64,000 nucleotides of DNA from Bactericera cockerelli. Its lineage: Eukaryota > Arthropoda > Insecta > Hemiptera > Triozidae. Positions 44,601-46,485 of the stretch are shown piece after piece. The DNA is taken from positions 4,027,095-4,091,094 of the forward strand of contig CM044964.1 of assembly GCA_024516035.1 (NCBI GenBank), in the 5' to 3' direction. Made by a program: the position numbers and the translations under genes. The notes under the pieces were generated by a model. The model ran no database searches. It saw only the letters and a list, made by a program, of their open reading frames with translations, and had not been told where the DNA came from. How positions within the stretch are numbered: position 1 is the first letter of the stretch; each line of letters begins with the position of its first letter.

Positions 44601-45981
44601 TACTGCAATAAGAAACACCAGACAAGTGACGGTTTCTGCTCCTACAATTCGGCGAAGGCTTCAGGAAGCTGGTCTTGGCAATTTCAGGCCCGCCATTGGC
44701 CCGAAACTCACCAGGCGCCATCGAGTTACCCGCCTTAGCTTTGCGCGAGAACACCGAAATTGGAGAGTACGAGATTGGAAGAGAGTAATGTTCTCAGATG
44801 AAACAAGAGTTGCTCTATCCATGCCAGATGGTCGACAGCGTGTGTGGCGTAGGGATGGTGAGAGGTTTGCTGACGCTTGTATCTCCGAACGTGAACCCTA
44901 TGGAGGTGGTTCCATTATGTTTTGGGCTGGCATAACTTTCGACAGGCGCACAGAGCTAGTGATAGTCCCTAGGCCAGCTCTGACTGCTGCAAGATACGTG
45001 TCAGACATCTTAGATCAACATGTGACGCCCTTTGCTGAAACCTATGGAGAGAACTTCCTATTCATGCAAGATAATGCGCGTCCCCACACAGCGCGGATCA
45101 CACAGGAGTACCTTGAAGCGGAGGGTATTGTGACCCTGCAGACTCCTGCTCGCAGCCCGGACTGCAACCCAATAGAACATGTCTGGGACATGCTAAAAAG
45201 ACGCATTCGAGCTCATGTTCCAGCACCAGAAGACCTTCGTACCTTGGAAAGGGTGGCAATTGAGGAGTGGGCAAACATTCCTCAAATAATGATCAAAAAT
45301 GTCATCATTAGCATGCGGAGACGGATGCCAGCCATTATCAAAGCTCGTGAAGGGCATACACGTTACTAATTATGGGCAAAATTTGCACCGAAGTGTTCTC
45401 AGTTTAATTTTTTTGGACAAATTGTCACCTGTTAATTTTTTTATTTTTTTCCATTTTTTATTTTTTGTTATTATTTTTTAATATACAAGTTGTTTTTCAT
45501 ATAATAATTATTATAAATAATGTGTTTTTCTTTGCTCTTTCATATAGAAAAGGTTTCATTCGAATACCTCTGATATTTTCGCAAGGAGATAAAAAAAAGT
45601 GACCCTGCAATATTTTTGAGCGGGAGTTTATAATAAAGAAGCTTTAAATAATTATGGAGAGAATTTGAATTTGAATTTGTATTTGAAGATTTCAAATCTT
45701 CTGCATTAAACATTTTGAAAGATAATTTGAAAATTCCTTACAATAAATTACATTATTTTGAAACAAATCCAATACATAATAAGATTATTTTTACTTTTAA
45801 AAAGAATTAATGTAATAAGGTCCAAAAAAGGACATTTCTATAATGAGAAAGTCATTTAAAAAGTCCTAAAAACGTATTAAAGTATGCTTGGTGCAAACAA
45901 ACCTTGCTATATAACTCTCTTGTTGCAGTGACTTTCAAAGCAGCTATCCAGTCTTCCATTTCCAAAAGTGTATCGGGAAAA
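5790..45981 (-). CDS. DGKH: Type II diacylglycerol kinase (delta/eta-like), visible span of 15 exons, incomplete at both ends
   Basis: The product phosphorylates diacylglycerol to phosphatidic acid, ending DAG signalling at membranes. Visible exons (minus strand, 5' to 3'): 45981-45903, 43603-43501, 30982-30846, 21224-21066, 19964-19732, 19094-18992, 17244-17099, 16072-15875, 14060-13876, 12717-12548, 11107-11060, 11002-10515, 8528-8350, 7344-6783, 6019-5790. Each has an AG acceptor and GT donor, and phases agree at all 14 joins, giving about 1,006 open codons. Order: PH end, two C1 zinc domains, catalytic domain ([35 protein letters not shown]), then the long Ser/Pro/Asn-rich linker of DGK delta/eta. 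The start of PH, the accessory domain (normally after the linker) and the SAM domain are not found. DGK delta and eta cannot be told apart; invertebrates usually have one co-orthologue. Confidence 0.95.
6184..6305 (+). repeat. SINE family G, partial copy
   Basis: cctcgcccatcagaggggag, ggcatactacgggatgggca and ctgtgaaacactcat. It lies in the intron upstream of DGK exon 15. Confidence 0.75.
6483..6705 (-). repeat. 5S-derived SINE family F, copy 2
   Basis: Inverse copy: ggttaaacgtcgctttcaac, acgggggtattacttaccat, then acgttgcttaacttcggtga and tcctacgagaaccggtgcat. Confidence 0.83.
6783..7344 (-). CDS. DGKH: DGK exon 14: Asn/Asp/Gln-rich linker
   Basis: It is the largest exon, with 186 full codons. 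The middle has a recurring xxDQ pattern (ENDQ, SNDQ, TSDQ, TTDQ) about every eight residues. The end is better conserved in character: [44 protein letters not shown] looks like a basic-directed phosphorylation site. The acceptor is cttttctcag|GTA and the donor GAGGAG|gtgaga (phase 2). The 196-aa plus-strand ORF here is antisense shadow. Confidence 0.85.
7580..8097 (-). repeat. tRNA-derived SINE family C, copy split by the piggyBac MITE
   Basis: Inverse copy with tRNA-like head tgtcccggctgggtttcgaa, caccactgagctaccgggac at the right end and body gtaagcccaagacatattat. The MITE at 7637-7932 interrupts the body. The seven-base acceptor-like stem gtcccgg/ccgggac is kept. Confidence 0.85.
7637..7932. 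mobile_element. piggyBac-like MITE
   Basis: The ends CACGTTCGTTACC and GGTAACGAACGTG are inverted repeats flanked on both sides by TTAA, the piggyBac target. The 296-bp interior has further short palindromes (ggggaccaaattttggtccc) and no transposase. It splits a copy of tRNA-like SINE family C; the copy at 14877-15085 shows the uninterrupted sequence. Confidence 0.88.
8350..8528 (-). CDS. DGKH: DGK exon 13: linker
   Basis: It encodes [20 protein letters not shown] followed by a Ser/Thr-rich segment ending PSSRL. It is assigned to the gene by splice sites (cctctccccag|GGAA, CTCG|gtaagt) and phase fit with exons 12 and 14. A diverged, frame-broken copy of the exon lies upstream at 8633-8775. 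Confidence 0.8.
8633..8775 (-). pseudogene. Diverged copy of DGK exon 13
   Basis: The plus-strand strings gttcgacagagttcggcaat, gcgtgcctcccgagag and ccctagggagaggggcatga align in order with exon 13 and its acceptor. Several deletions break the frame. It lies just upstream of the real exon across a poly-T tract. Confidence 0.8.
8805..8900 (+). repeat. SINE family D-like tRNA head, fragment
   Basis: gtgattaaggcgctggtctg, gtaatccaactagagcaggg and gttcgaatctcagtcaatgc resemble the family D head without its body. A weaker relative is at 9430-9520. Confidence 0.55.
8935..9012 (+). repeat. 13-bp minisatellite
   Basis: Six copies of gaaattatgtaac with minor variants. They are followed by two copies of a roughly 55-bp unit (tattgaattgta(a/g)agggag ... 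catgcgcacaat) at 9009-9122. Confidence 0.85.
9256..9340 (+). repeat. tRNA-derived SINE family B, copy 1
   Basis: caccgtggcagagtgagtta, gcgcgctaggcatta and B box gggttcgattcccag. It is a tRNA-like head with a T-rich end. Related copies lie at 17303-17475, 28090-28250 and 46235-46485. Confidence 0.78.
9722..9960 (-). repeat. Repeat family H (SINE-like), inverse copy
   Basis: tgttgttgttgttgtagcta, gcttggctacagcgggaggg and ccaagtccactttgagataa-like body. Copies in plus orientation end in (CAA)n: 16655-16830, 20505-20735, 38770-38980. Confidence 0.7.
10036..10160 (+). mobile_element. Single arm of the foldback MITE family
   Basis: The sequence GTCGGTTTTCCCTATCTTGC and following bases through CGCCACAGAGG match the right arm of the foldback element at 48.1 kb. 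Its flank, aagggcggaaataatagac, also recalls that element. The opposite arm is absent. Confidence 0.7.
10160..10514. other. DGK intron remainder, AT-rich
   Basis: No gene or recognisable element. It ends in an ATT-rich run before exon 12. Confidence 0.7.
10515..11002 (-). CDS. DGKH: DGK exon 12: RANSLKKA motif and Pro/Ser-rich linker
   Basis: The start, [20 protein letters not shown], is the RANSLKKA(I/V)R...EH segment conserved in DGK delta/eta. The rest is proline/serine-rich with internal repeats such as SRSPPC(P/S)NPP and SMTPS. The acceptor is ctcttccag|ATC and the donor CAAGA|gtgagt (phase 2). At roughly two-thirds GC it is an island in AT-rich DNA. Long ORFs on the other frames are shadows. 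Confidence 0.92.
11060..11107 (-). CDS. DGKH: DGK exon 11: 48-bp micro-exon
   Basis: Sixteen codons, [16 protein letters not shown], are in phase 0 at both ends. The donor is CAG|gtaagt. The acceptor gtattcag is preceded within about 10 bases by the head of a tRNA-like SINE (11115 onward), and there is no pyrimidine tract. The joined protein runs into [20 protein letters not shown] in exon 12. The exon is supported by phase and donor rather than by homology, so it may be skipped in some transcripts. Confidence 0.6.
11115..11397 (+). repeat. tRNA-derived SINE family E, adjacent to DGK exon 11
   Basis: gccagcctccgtggcgtaac opens the tRNA-like head, with B box gagttcgatttccggttgga. The body has ggagggtaaaacccccgtcc. 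It starts 8 bases from the exon 11 acceptor in the opposite orientation to the gene. Confidence 0.85.
11398..12390. other. DGK intron, AT- and T-rich
   Basis: A pyrimidine-rich stretch (11640-11880) gives a spurious 102-aa ORF. No conserved feature seen. Confidence 0.7.
12391..12517 (+). repeat. SINE family A, copy 2
   Basis: cctcagttgcttgatcgata, aggcggcggacttgtaacct and ggttcaagtcccgg are followed by the usual tail. It is preceded by an ATT-rich stretch. Confidence 0.8.
12548..12717 (-). CDS. DGKH: DGK exon 10: charged linker
   Basis: It encodes [20 protein letters not shown] and a Ser/Thr-rich stretch ending GYVRTRKQS. No domain is visible; it is low-complexity linker between the two halves of the kinase. 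The acceptor is tctttgtccag|GCG and the donor TCG|gtgagg. Phase 1 in and phase 0 out fit both neighbours. Confidence 0.85.
12765..13195 (-). repeat. Repeat family I, split by the Helitron
   Basis: Inverse copy (agaacatataatacagacaa ... cctaactaaagggcggggtt, atctcttccacccaactg) interrupted at 12822-13060. The uninterrupted copy at 16845-17045 gives the empty site. Confidence 0.8.
12822..13060 (+). mobile_element. Short non-autonomous Helitron
   Basis: It begins TCTTAATATATAAA and ends with a CCGC..GCGGG hairpin followed by gacagcccgCTAG. The host dinucleotide is A|T. It interrupts repeat family I; the copy at 16886-16930 shows the empty site (atggtaaaaattaaatataa). Start TC, 3' hairpin, end CTAG, and A/T insertion without duplication are the Helitron hallmarks. 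A TGACTGACTGAC run follows the 5' end. Confidence 0.85.
13272..13565 (-). repeat. SINE family G, copy 3, with a duplicated segment
   Basis: Inverse copy (gagtgtttcacagccttttg, tgatgggcgagaagtgacac). The segment cctctgatgggcgagaagtg occurs again at 13520-13565. Confidence 0.78.
13631..13862 (+). repeat. SINE family A, copy 3, split by an insertion
   Basis: The head (cgacctcagtagcttgaacg) and the tail half (cctggaggtctacggttcaa) are separated at about 13669-13755 by a family I fragment ending in (TTA)n. The join restores the anticodon-arm region of the family. Confidence 0.8.
13876..14060 (-). CDS. DGKH: DGK exon 9: coiled-coil-like linker segment
   Basis: It encodes [20 protein letters not shown] followed by [20 protein letters not shown] and an acidic/basic tail ([12 protein letters not shown]). 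The position and the LK.KLD.LL pattern match the helical segment after the catalytic N-half in DGK delta/eta. The acceptor is tttcccacag|AGC and the donor GAAG|gtaagt (phase 1). The acceptor and first 28 bases are repeated upstream as a 63-bp tandem array, so several near-identical acceptors precede the one used here. Confidence 0.9.
14061..14535 (-). repeat. 63-bp tandem array of 3' splice site plus DGK exon 9 start
   Basis: Six extra 63-bp units and two short units precede the true exon 9 start. On the minus strand each reads TTTCCCACAG|AGCTCTGTGT, GACGTGATCAAGGCTCTG, then gggcaattaacatgtctaat. So each carries an acceptor and the first 28 bases of exon 9. In the gene the last unit runs into the real exon. 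Confidence 0.93.
14541..14710 (-). pseudogene. 5'-truncated copy of the RT element
   Basis: It matches the last 170 or so bases of the 59.1-61.9 kb element. Its translation keeps [20 protein letters not shown] then LGSLP, with only a few residue changes. It lies inside the repeated acceptor region upstream of DGK exon 9. The 5' truncation is typical of target-primed reverse transcription. Confidence 0.85.
14711..14870 (-). repeat. Decayed 40-bp relative of the exon 9 acceptor array
   Basis: Four units of (c)agagctctgtgggaaagat, ttattaaatatttttac, spaced about 40 bp, keep the acceptor core but lost the exon part. They follow the truncated RT copy and precede a family C SINE. Confidence 0.8.
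14877..15085 (+). repeat. SINE family C, intact copy
   Basis: gtcccggtagctcagtggtc opens the head, with B box gggttcgaaacccagccggg and a perfect 7-bp acceptor-like stem. The body (gacaagttatcatcccattt) ends in an ATT-rich tail. The shared body shows it is a SINE, not a tRNA gene. Confidence 0.85.
15125..15310 (-). repeat. Second block of the 40-bp acceptor-type repeat
   Basis: Four to five units of accatacagagctctgtggg, aaagatttattaaatattt with a period of 40-41 bp. The SINE at 14877-15085 separates it from the previous block, so one array was split by the insertion. Confidence 0.8.
15555..15655 (-). pseudogene. Second partial duplicate of DGK exon 8, frameshifted
   Basis: It is nearly identical to the copy at 15715-15831, but a one-base deletion (gacgaaatattgg instead of gacgaagatattgg) breaks the frame. 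The donor is kept. Flanking sequence (tcaggaaaatactccatgac, agacagtatagttttagg) is shared, so this pair duplicated as about 150-bp units. Confidence 0.8.
15715..15831 (-). pseudogene. Partial duplicate of DGK exon 8 with open frame and donor
   Basis: It encodes [20 protein letters not shown] then EEIVETAK and keeps the donor CCAA|gtgagt. About 88% of bases match exon 8. The Ser/Gly part and the original acceptor are missing. It might be a decaying duplicate or an alternative exon. Confidence 0.75.
15875..16072 (-). CDS. DGKH: DGK exon 8: end of catalytic N-half and start of the linker
   Basis: The exon begins [11 protein letters not shown], completing the DRWS(I/V)M motif with exon 7. It passes through a Ser/Gly-rich stretch and ends [26 protein letters not shown], which matches the YED.V..HL.KIL.SD segment of DGK delta/eta. 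The acceptor is cttctcccag|GTGG and the donor GCCAA|gtgagt (phase 2). Two further partial copies of its 3' half, with donors, lie downstream at 15715-15831 and 15555-15650. Confidence 0.93.
16183..16522 (-). repeat. SINE family E, longest copy
   Basis: Inverse copy running from the tail (ccgtgtccgtgagatagtga) through ggttttacctttcattcgct to the head (cgggaatcgaactcaggacc, cgttacgccacgcaggctgg). Confidence 0.85.
16655..16830 (+). repeat. Repeat family H, copy 2
   Basis: gactagcttgccaagggttg, acatagaaatatgtggttca, gtttggctggagaccatcat and a CAA-rich end. Confidence 0.72.
16845..17045 (-). repeat. Repeat family I, uninterrupted copy
   Basis: agaaactctttattagtaga, acatatatacagacacataa, then cctaactaaagggcggggtt and caatctcttccacccaaccc. 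It lies just 3' of DGK exon 7. Confidence 0.78.
17099..17244 (-). CDS. DGKH: DGK exon 7: catalytic core
   Basis: It encodes [20 protein letters not shown] followed by [20 protein letters not shown] and [19 protein letters not shown] and LGWG are signature motifs of the DGK catalytic domain, and KASTK(I/M)LDRW marks type II enzymes. The acceptor is actttccag|AAG and the donor GACAG|gtgagc, phase 2. A copy of a recurrent SINE-like repeat abuts the intron just downstream at 17045. Confidence 0.95.
17303..17475 (+). repeat. SINE family B, copy 2, with body
   Basis: cactgtggcagagcgagtta and gggttcgattcccagcgggg are followed by the body ttcggggtccactcatacct, cgtgaggaaaaatgagtagc. Confidence 0.8.
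17757..17925 (-). repeat. SINE family C, diverged copy
   Basis: Inverse copy with cagctcaagacgtattatta, tatgggaggataacttgtta and a damaged head (gggtttcgaacgcacgacct). Confidence 0.78.
17965..18175 (-). repeat. SINE family G, copy 4
   Basis: Inverse copy: gtgtttcacagccttttttt, ctctgatgggcgagaagtgg and ctgggtcaacaccagcgtac. Shorter copies are at 6184-6305 (plus) and 50225-50350 (minus). Confidence 0.78.
18176..18991. other. DGK intron between exons 6 and 7
   Basis: It holds AT-rich DNA, a short TA/CA microsatellite near 18440-18530 and fragments of repeat family H near 18690-18780. No gene. Confidence 0.65.
18992..19094 (-). CDS. DGKH: DGK exon 6: glycine-rich ATP-binding loop
   Basis: The exon encodes [20 protein letters not shown] followed by [14 protein letters not shown]. 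This is the nucleotide-binding loop of the kinase. The family motif is GGDG; here its first glycine is serine (codon AGC), giving SGDG. The acceptor is ttcttccag|ACT and the donor CAA|gtaagt. The substitution could be real, polymorphic or a sequence error, since one base change restores glycine. Confidence 0.95.
19190..19735 (+). repeat. Pyrimidine tract with an 18-bp motif
   Basis: Units of cactttcttttctctttc repeat over about 400 bp, then ctctcctctc-type sequence runs to the exon 5 donor. The tract lies between DGK exons 5 and 6 and is purine-rich on the transcribed sense. ORFs here are spurious. Confidence 0.9.
19732..19964 (-). CDS. DGKH: DGK exon 5: start of the catalytic domain
   Basis: It encodes a variable segment, [20 protein letters not shown], and then [20 protein letters not shown] and [13 protein letters not shown]. 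The latter is the highly conserved opening of the DGK catalytic domain. The acceptor is cgcccccag|GTA and the donor CTCGG|gtgagt, leaving phase 2. The exon is very GC-rich while its intron side is a 500-bp pyrimidine tract. ORFs on the opposite strand here are shadows of this exon. Confidence 0.95.
20213..20305 (-). repeat. SINE family A, copy 4
   Basis: The inverse complement of the family: cgggacttgaaccaccggcc, tccaggttacgcgtacgccg and cttatcgatcaagctactga. Confidence 0.78.
20330..20735 (+). repeat. Repeat family H, copy 3, with an additional conserved leader
   Basis: The leader (cagacagtggagaaatgact, gggcccccagaaccaagcca) also occurs inverted at 17620-17757. The family H part is aacaagccaggctagcttac, acatagaaatatgtggttca, ending gccaagttggctacaacaac. 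Confidence 0.72.
21066..21224 (-). CDS. DGKH: DGK exon 4: C1 domain 2
   Basis: The exon encodes 53 codons including [20 protein letters not shown] and [20 protein letters not shown]. It is a complete cysteine-rich C1 domain of the extended form next to the catalytic domain in DGKs. The acceptor is gcccccacag|AAC and the donor ACG|gtaag. Both ends are in phase 0. It is more GC-rich than its flanks. Confidence 0.94.
21265..22035 (-). repeat. Repeat family I, split by the mariner derivative
   Basis: The left part (taataaatgttttattagat) and right part (cctaactaaagggcggcgtt) flank the element at 21391-21974. Confidence 0.75.
21391..21974 (+). mobile_element. Internally deleted mariner-like element
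   Basis: Perfect inverted repeats of about 34 bp (CAGGGTGCGCCAGAATAACC at the left end) are flanked by TA at both ends. The 584-bp interior encodes the start of a transposase ([20 protein letters not shown]) joined after a gap to its C-terminus ([30 protein letters not shown]). The catalytic middle is missing. It is a non-autonomous deletion derivative and interrupts a copy of repeat family I. Confidence 0.9.
22100..22250 (+). repeat. 21/22-bp tandem repeat
   Basis: Seven units of tatcaaaatccatcgtcaca with one-base length variants. Confidence 0.85.
22528..22748 (+). repeat. 5S rRNA-derived SINE (family F), best copy
   Basis: ttgaatgcaccggttctcgt, aggatcaccgaagttaagca and acgtc match the 5S rRNA internal promoter region. 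The body has gggtaacacccccgtcgtgt and a tail gttgaaaacgacgttaaact. This is SINE3-type structure; the 3' half of 5S is lost, so it is not a 5S gene. Confidence 0.85.
23160..25286 (+). mobile_element. Non-autonomous hAT element with perfect 8-bp target duplication
   Basis: The ends CAGTGGCGGCTC and GAGCCGCCACTG are inverted repeats. They are flanked by identical 8-bp duplications GAAAAGAG at 23152-23159 and 25287-25294. The 2.1-kb AT-rich interior has no long ORF. Near 24980-25060 a fragment reads [20 protein letters not shown] then LFCWPCLFF and a stop, resembling the N-terminal zinc finger of ZMYM/TTF-type hAT transposases. It inserted into a purine-rich minisatellite region. Confidence 0.9.
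25440..26260 (+). repeat. Purine-rich minisatellite, units of 113-139 bp
   Basis: The string gaagaaaaagtgtgag(a) recurs near 25501, 25623, 25761, 25900, 26013 and 26128, with similar GA-rich sequence between. Predicted ORFs on both strands are low-complexity artefacts. GA-rich DNA continues to 26480. Confidence 0.8.
26622..26700 (+). repeat. tRNA-like SINE head
   Basis: caccgtagccgagtggcgta, gcgtccaaggctagaacgca and ggttcgattcccgtagtcgt, then poly-A. The structure is typical of a short tRNA-derived SINE. Confidence 0.65.
26820..27068 (+). repeat. SINE family G, copy 2
   Basis: The head is reduced to agttcaaatccccgcaccga. The body (ccggtgcgctcgtgttgacc, cttctcgcccatcagagtcg) is complete. Confidence 0.8.
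27300..27790 (+). repeat. 52-bp purine-rich tandem repeat
   Basis: About seven units of gaggggagataaaataaaag, agagagggagggagaaagag, aatcattaggaa start at 27399, 27451 and so on. Diverged units lie on the left. Confidence 0.88.
28090..28250 (-). repeat. SINE family B, copy 3
   Basis: Inverse copy: body (ctactcatttttcctcacga, ggtatgagtagaccccaaac), then gggaatcgaacccaggtcac and gcctagcgcgctaactcact. Confidence 0.8.
28255..28550 (+). repeat. (GA)n microsatellite
   Basis: About 290 bp of GA repeats with AAG/GGA interruptions adjoin the head of a family B SINE. Smaller GA/CT tracts: 35165-35445, 48815-49060, 50910-51120, 52010-52255, 54545-54590, 54675-54735. Confidence 0.92.
28835..28925 (-). 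pseudogene. Diverged copy of DGK exon 3
   Basis: On the minus strand it reads roughly AAGCCATAAGTATAACTGTG then GTACCCTGGAATCCATGGGC and AAGGATATCATGGAGGACAA. It aligns with the exon 3 stretch encoding [22 protein letters not shown] but has a frameshift and lost its donor. It is the oldest-looking of the exon 3 copies. Confidence 0.7.
29220..29739 (-). repeat. About 105-bp repeats carrying exon 3-end copies
   Basis: Three to four copies start near 29316, 29421, 29527 and 29675. Each combines ctacctacatcaagtgcttc, tagtatttctacatg(g/a)ttc with the exon 3 end and donor (gacttaccccatctttgtcc). Longer exon pieces (tgcctatg(g/t)aagccag) appear at 29240-29265 and 29600. Confidence 0.85.
29740..30845 (-). 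repeat. 30-bp tandem array of DGK exon 3 end plus 5' splice site, about 37 units
   Basis: On the minus strand each unit reads GACATCATAGAGGACAAAGA then TGGGGTAAGTCAAG or a one-base variant. It repeats the last 22 or so bases of exon 3 (IIEDKDG) with its donor GTAAGT. The period is strictly 30, so exon-like sequence stays in frame (DKDGVSQG(H/T)HRG). Unit variants (gacctt or gtcctt; tttgac or tttgtc) are interspersed. Confidence 0.95.
30846..30982 (-). CDS. DGKH: DGK exon 3: second half of C1 domain 1
   Basis: It encodes [20 protein letters not shown] followed by [21 protein letters not shown]. It supplies the remaining Cys and His ligands of C1 domain 1 and a tail strongly conserved in type II DGKs. 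The acceptor is cctctctcag|GTG and the donor GATGGG|gtaagt. The donor and the last 22 or so bases of this exon form the repeat unit of a 30-bp tandem array that continues into the intron for about 1.1 kb, so many identical downstream donors compete with the one chosen. I took the first donor after the exon body because it keeps phase 0 into exon 4. Confidence 0.93.
31010..31195 (+). repeat. 22-bp tandem repeat
   Basis: Eight units of tttacaataacaagaaaaca with a/t variants, directly upstream of DGK exon 3's acceptor in the gene's sense. Confidence 0.85.
31255..31390 (-). repeat. SINE family E fragment
   Basis: gtcaggacggggtttttacc, ctccattccctggaaatcgt and accagctaccgacattaa match the body in inverse orientation. 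Another weak fragment is at 40885-41010. Confidence 0.65.
31695..31845 (-). repeat. Repeat family I, copy
   Basis: cactttaatggacataatgt, acatatgtcctaactaaaaa and ggcaatctcttccacccaaa. A plus-orientation copy is at 51597-51795. Confidence 0.72.
31850..32550. other. DGK intron, AT-rich
   Basis: A short piece of the leader repeat (ggctaccatcgttcacaatg) lies near 31977 and a G-run with family H fragment near 32392-32440. No gene. Confidence 0.6.
32555..32930 (+). repeat. 33-bp tandem repeat
   Basis: About 11 units of gggagatttggagagtagaa, agtgtttcaaaaa. The period is a multiple of three, so repeat ORFs (up to 147 aa) are open in several frames on both strands. There is no sign of a real gene. 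Confidence 0.9.
33030..33125. repeat. Short palindromic repeat family K
   Basis: acttccgagaaatttctaag, attagaaatcggaagtattt. Related pieces occur at 16570-16620, 38115-38175, 49680-49735 and 52950-52990, often with gtgttcgtttttgtaaaaaa. Possibly a MITE; boundaries not resolved. Confidence 0.5.
33420..34060 (+). repeat. About 165-bp tandem repeat, four units
   Basis: Units start near 33432, 33598, 33763 and 33926 with cagtggcggctctggataat (or close) and include tgaatatgactgaaatgcaa, ttt. The first 12 bases equal the end of the hAT element at 23160. Confidence 0.85.
34094..34300 (+). repeat. tRNA-derived SINE family D, copy 1
   Basis: gcactggtagtcaagtaatt opens the head, with B box ggttcgaatcccacgcagtg. 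The body contains gggttaggtggtagaaaatg and cctcgcctggtggttacctt and ends in (ATT)n. Confidence 0.85.
34895..35165 (+). repeat. tRNA-derived SINE family G, best copy
   Basis: The head (tagctcagtggttcatcact, gggttcgaacccccgcgccg) leads to the body ggtgcgctcgtgttgaccca, cttctcgcccatcagagggg and ggctacaacacagaccacaa. It ends in a GA tract. Confidence 0.85.
35580..35975 (+). repeat. CTT/CTC-rich microsatellite tract
   Basis: About 390 bp of cttcct/ctcctt-type trinucleotide-like repeats, interrupted only by short variants. Confidence 0.9.
35979..36172 (+). repeat. SINE family D, copy 2
   Basis: gcactggtagtcaattggtt and ggttcgaatcatctcccagt with the family body and (TTA)n end. It sits at the end of a CTT/CTC-rich tract. 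Confidence 0.83.
36242..36443. mobile_element. Palindromic MITE with an extra half copy
   Basis: The region 36242-36358 is a near-perfect palindrome whose ends are ATGCCGGGTCCACACT and AGTGTGGACCCGGCAT. The core has repeated GTTAGCTAAC and TTCGCGAA palindromes. A second right arm lies at 36390-36443. No ORF. Confidence 0.8.
36858..37078 (+). repeat. SINE family D, copy 3
   Basis: cactagtaatagtcaagtgg, ggttcgaatcccacccagtg and the body gggttaggtggtagaaaatg. Confidence 0.83.
37080..37570. other. DGK intron, AT-rich
   Basis: No gene or clear repeat apart from ATA-rich runs. Confidence 0.6.
37575..37712 (+). repeat. SINE family A, copy 5
   Basis: ccgacctcagtagctggata with a B box (ggttcgaatccc) and the tail tttagtaaagtgagtttgaa. 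Confidence 0.78.
38247..38396 (-). repeat. SINE family A, copy 6
   Basis: Inverse copy with the tail first (gttatcatatttgtgttaat) and the head last (cgtatcaagctactgaggtc). Confidence 0.78.
38770..38980 (+). repeat. Repeat family H, copy 4
   Basis: ggactataaacagagaatgg, caagccaggctggctcgcag and aatatgtggttcagaacaag. Confidence 0.7.
38981..39980. other. DGK intron, AT-rich, unexplained
   Basis: A 61-codon plus-strand ORF at 39260-39445 has no recognisable domain. No transposon ends were found around it. Confidence 0.5.
39983..43104. mobile_element. Candidate 3.1-kb DNA transposon with CCCAGACAGCAC ends
   Basis: CCCAGACAGCAC at 39983 and its inverse complement GTGCTGTCTGGG at 43093-43104 face each other. 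Both ends are followed inward by 200-300 bp clusters of short CAGCTGGA / CCAGTTGAC-like motifs, as in elements with subterminal transposase-binding repeats. I could not see a clear target duplication and no transposase ORF is present. A family D SINE (41990-42185) sits inside. Superfamily unknown. Confidence 0.5.
41990..42185 (-). repeat. SINE family D, copy 4
   Basis: Inverse copy: tggaaggtaaccaccaggta, tttctaccacctaaccctca, then cgcattaaccacttgattac. It is nested in the candidate CCCAGACAGCAC element. Confidence 0.8.
43501..43603 (-). CDS. DGKH: DGK exon 2: first half of C1 domain 1
   Basis: It encodes 34 codons containing [20 protein letters not shown], the H-x12-C-x2-C start of a C1 zinc-binding domain that in other family members helps membrane and lipid recognition. 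The acceptor is ttcacag|CCT and the donor is TCGG|gtatgt. It enters in phase 0 and leaves in phase 1. A plausible-looking ORF in another frame covers the same bases, but only this frame gives the C1 motif and joins to exon 3. A complete Tc1 transposon sits in the intron between exons 1 and 2. Confidence 0.92.
43604..44045. other. DGK intron between exon 2 and the Tc1 element
   Basis: An A-rich stretch (43700-43830) may be a decayed family I copy. Nothing else is recognised. The other side of Tc1, 45629-45902, is plain AT-rich DNA. Confidence 0.6.
44046..45628 (+). mobile_element. Complete Tc1-like DNA transposon
   Basis: Terminal inverted repeats of about 29 bp (core TCCCGCTCAAAAATATTGCA) start at 44046 and end at 45628, with two mismatches. 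Each end is flanked by a TA, the expected Tc1/mariner target duplication. The element is about 1.58 kb and carries one intact transposase. It is inserted in the DGK intron between exons 1 and 2, in the opposite orientation to the gene. Confidence 0.93.
44338..45369 (+). CDS. Tc1-like DD34E transposase, intact
   Basis: The 343-aa protein has an N-terminal paired-type helix-turn-helix region (residues about 6-110) with a GRPR motif (59-62) between the two halves. The catalytic triad is D154 (MFSDETRV), D245 (FMQDNARPH) and E280 (NPIEHVWD), with 34 residues between the last two. WAGI (196-199) is also typical. Length is normal for Tc1 enzymes. It catalyses cut-and-paste transposition by binding the flanking inverted repeats. 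With intact motifs and nearly matching ends, it could be active. The 122-aa minus ORF inside is a shadow. Confidence 0.95.
   Translation: MCAAHHLTIEELRTVRSLVQAGLNYTEVGNNMGVHATTIGRVMKRFRETGRIERRRGQGRPRCTTPRDDRFLVSQALRKRTMTSTALRTAIRNTRQVTVSAPTIRRRLQEAGLGNFRPAIGPKLTRRHRVTRLSFAREHRNWRVRDWKRVMFSDETRVALSMPDGRQRVWRRDGERFADACISEREPYGGGSIMFWAGITFDRRTELVIVPRPALTAARYVSDILDQHVTPFAETYGENFLFMQDNARPHTARITQEYLEAEGIVTLQTPARSPDCNPIEHVWDMLKRRIRAHVPAPEDLRTLERVAIEEWANIPQIMIKNVIISMRRRMPAIIKAREGHTRY
45903..45981 (-). CDS. DGKH: DGK exon 1 of the visible set: C-terminal helix of the PH domain
   Basis: The exon encodes about 26 residues including [20 protein letters not shown]. This matches the EMEDWI..LK....RE.Y end of the PH domain in DGK delta/eta. 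The acceptor is tatatcaag and the donor is AAG|gtttg. An in-frame TGA lies just upstream, so the acceptor choice is constrained. The exon ends in phase 0, matching exon 2. The preceding PH exons were not recognised up to 64 kb, so the reverse transcriptase element and the BTB gene may lie inside a DGK intron. Confidence 0.8.
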
Positions 45982-46234
45982 CTTGATATAGGTCATATCT
46001 TATTCTACACATTTTGGAGGCATCTGTAATCAAGAGTAAACAACACATTATATTGATAGTATTGGAATAAGCATGAATATATATCAGCATTTGGCTTGTT
46101 CATTTTATAAATAGGTAGTATAAATAGTGTTTTTAAATAAAATAGTCTTCTCACAGGCATGCTTACTGATTAAAATAGGTTTTAATATCCATATCTTATT
46201 TTTGCCTATAATTCTACCATTGGTCACTGCTAAC

Positions 46235-46485
46235 ATTAAAGCAGCTACTCATTTTTCCTCACAAGGTATGAGTGAACCCCAAACACCTGAGTACAGCACA
46301 GAAAAAATCCTGTCATGCTGAGTATTCAATTCAATTCAAATATTTATTGTGATTTATTTAACACATTTAACACAATTTACAATAATATTTTTACCTACAT
46401 AAAAAAAGAATTGAAGTATTGAACACAGGTCACTGTGCATACAATGCCTAGCACTCTAGCTCACTCGGCCACGGTGACTACTTAC
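46235..46485 (-). repeat. SINE family B, copy 4, interrupted
   Basis: The body (ctactcatttttcctcacaa) and head (gaacacaggtcactgtgcat, acaatgcctagcactctagc) are separated by about 90 bp of AT-rich DNA at 46322-46411. Confidence 0.75.
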
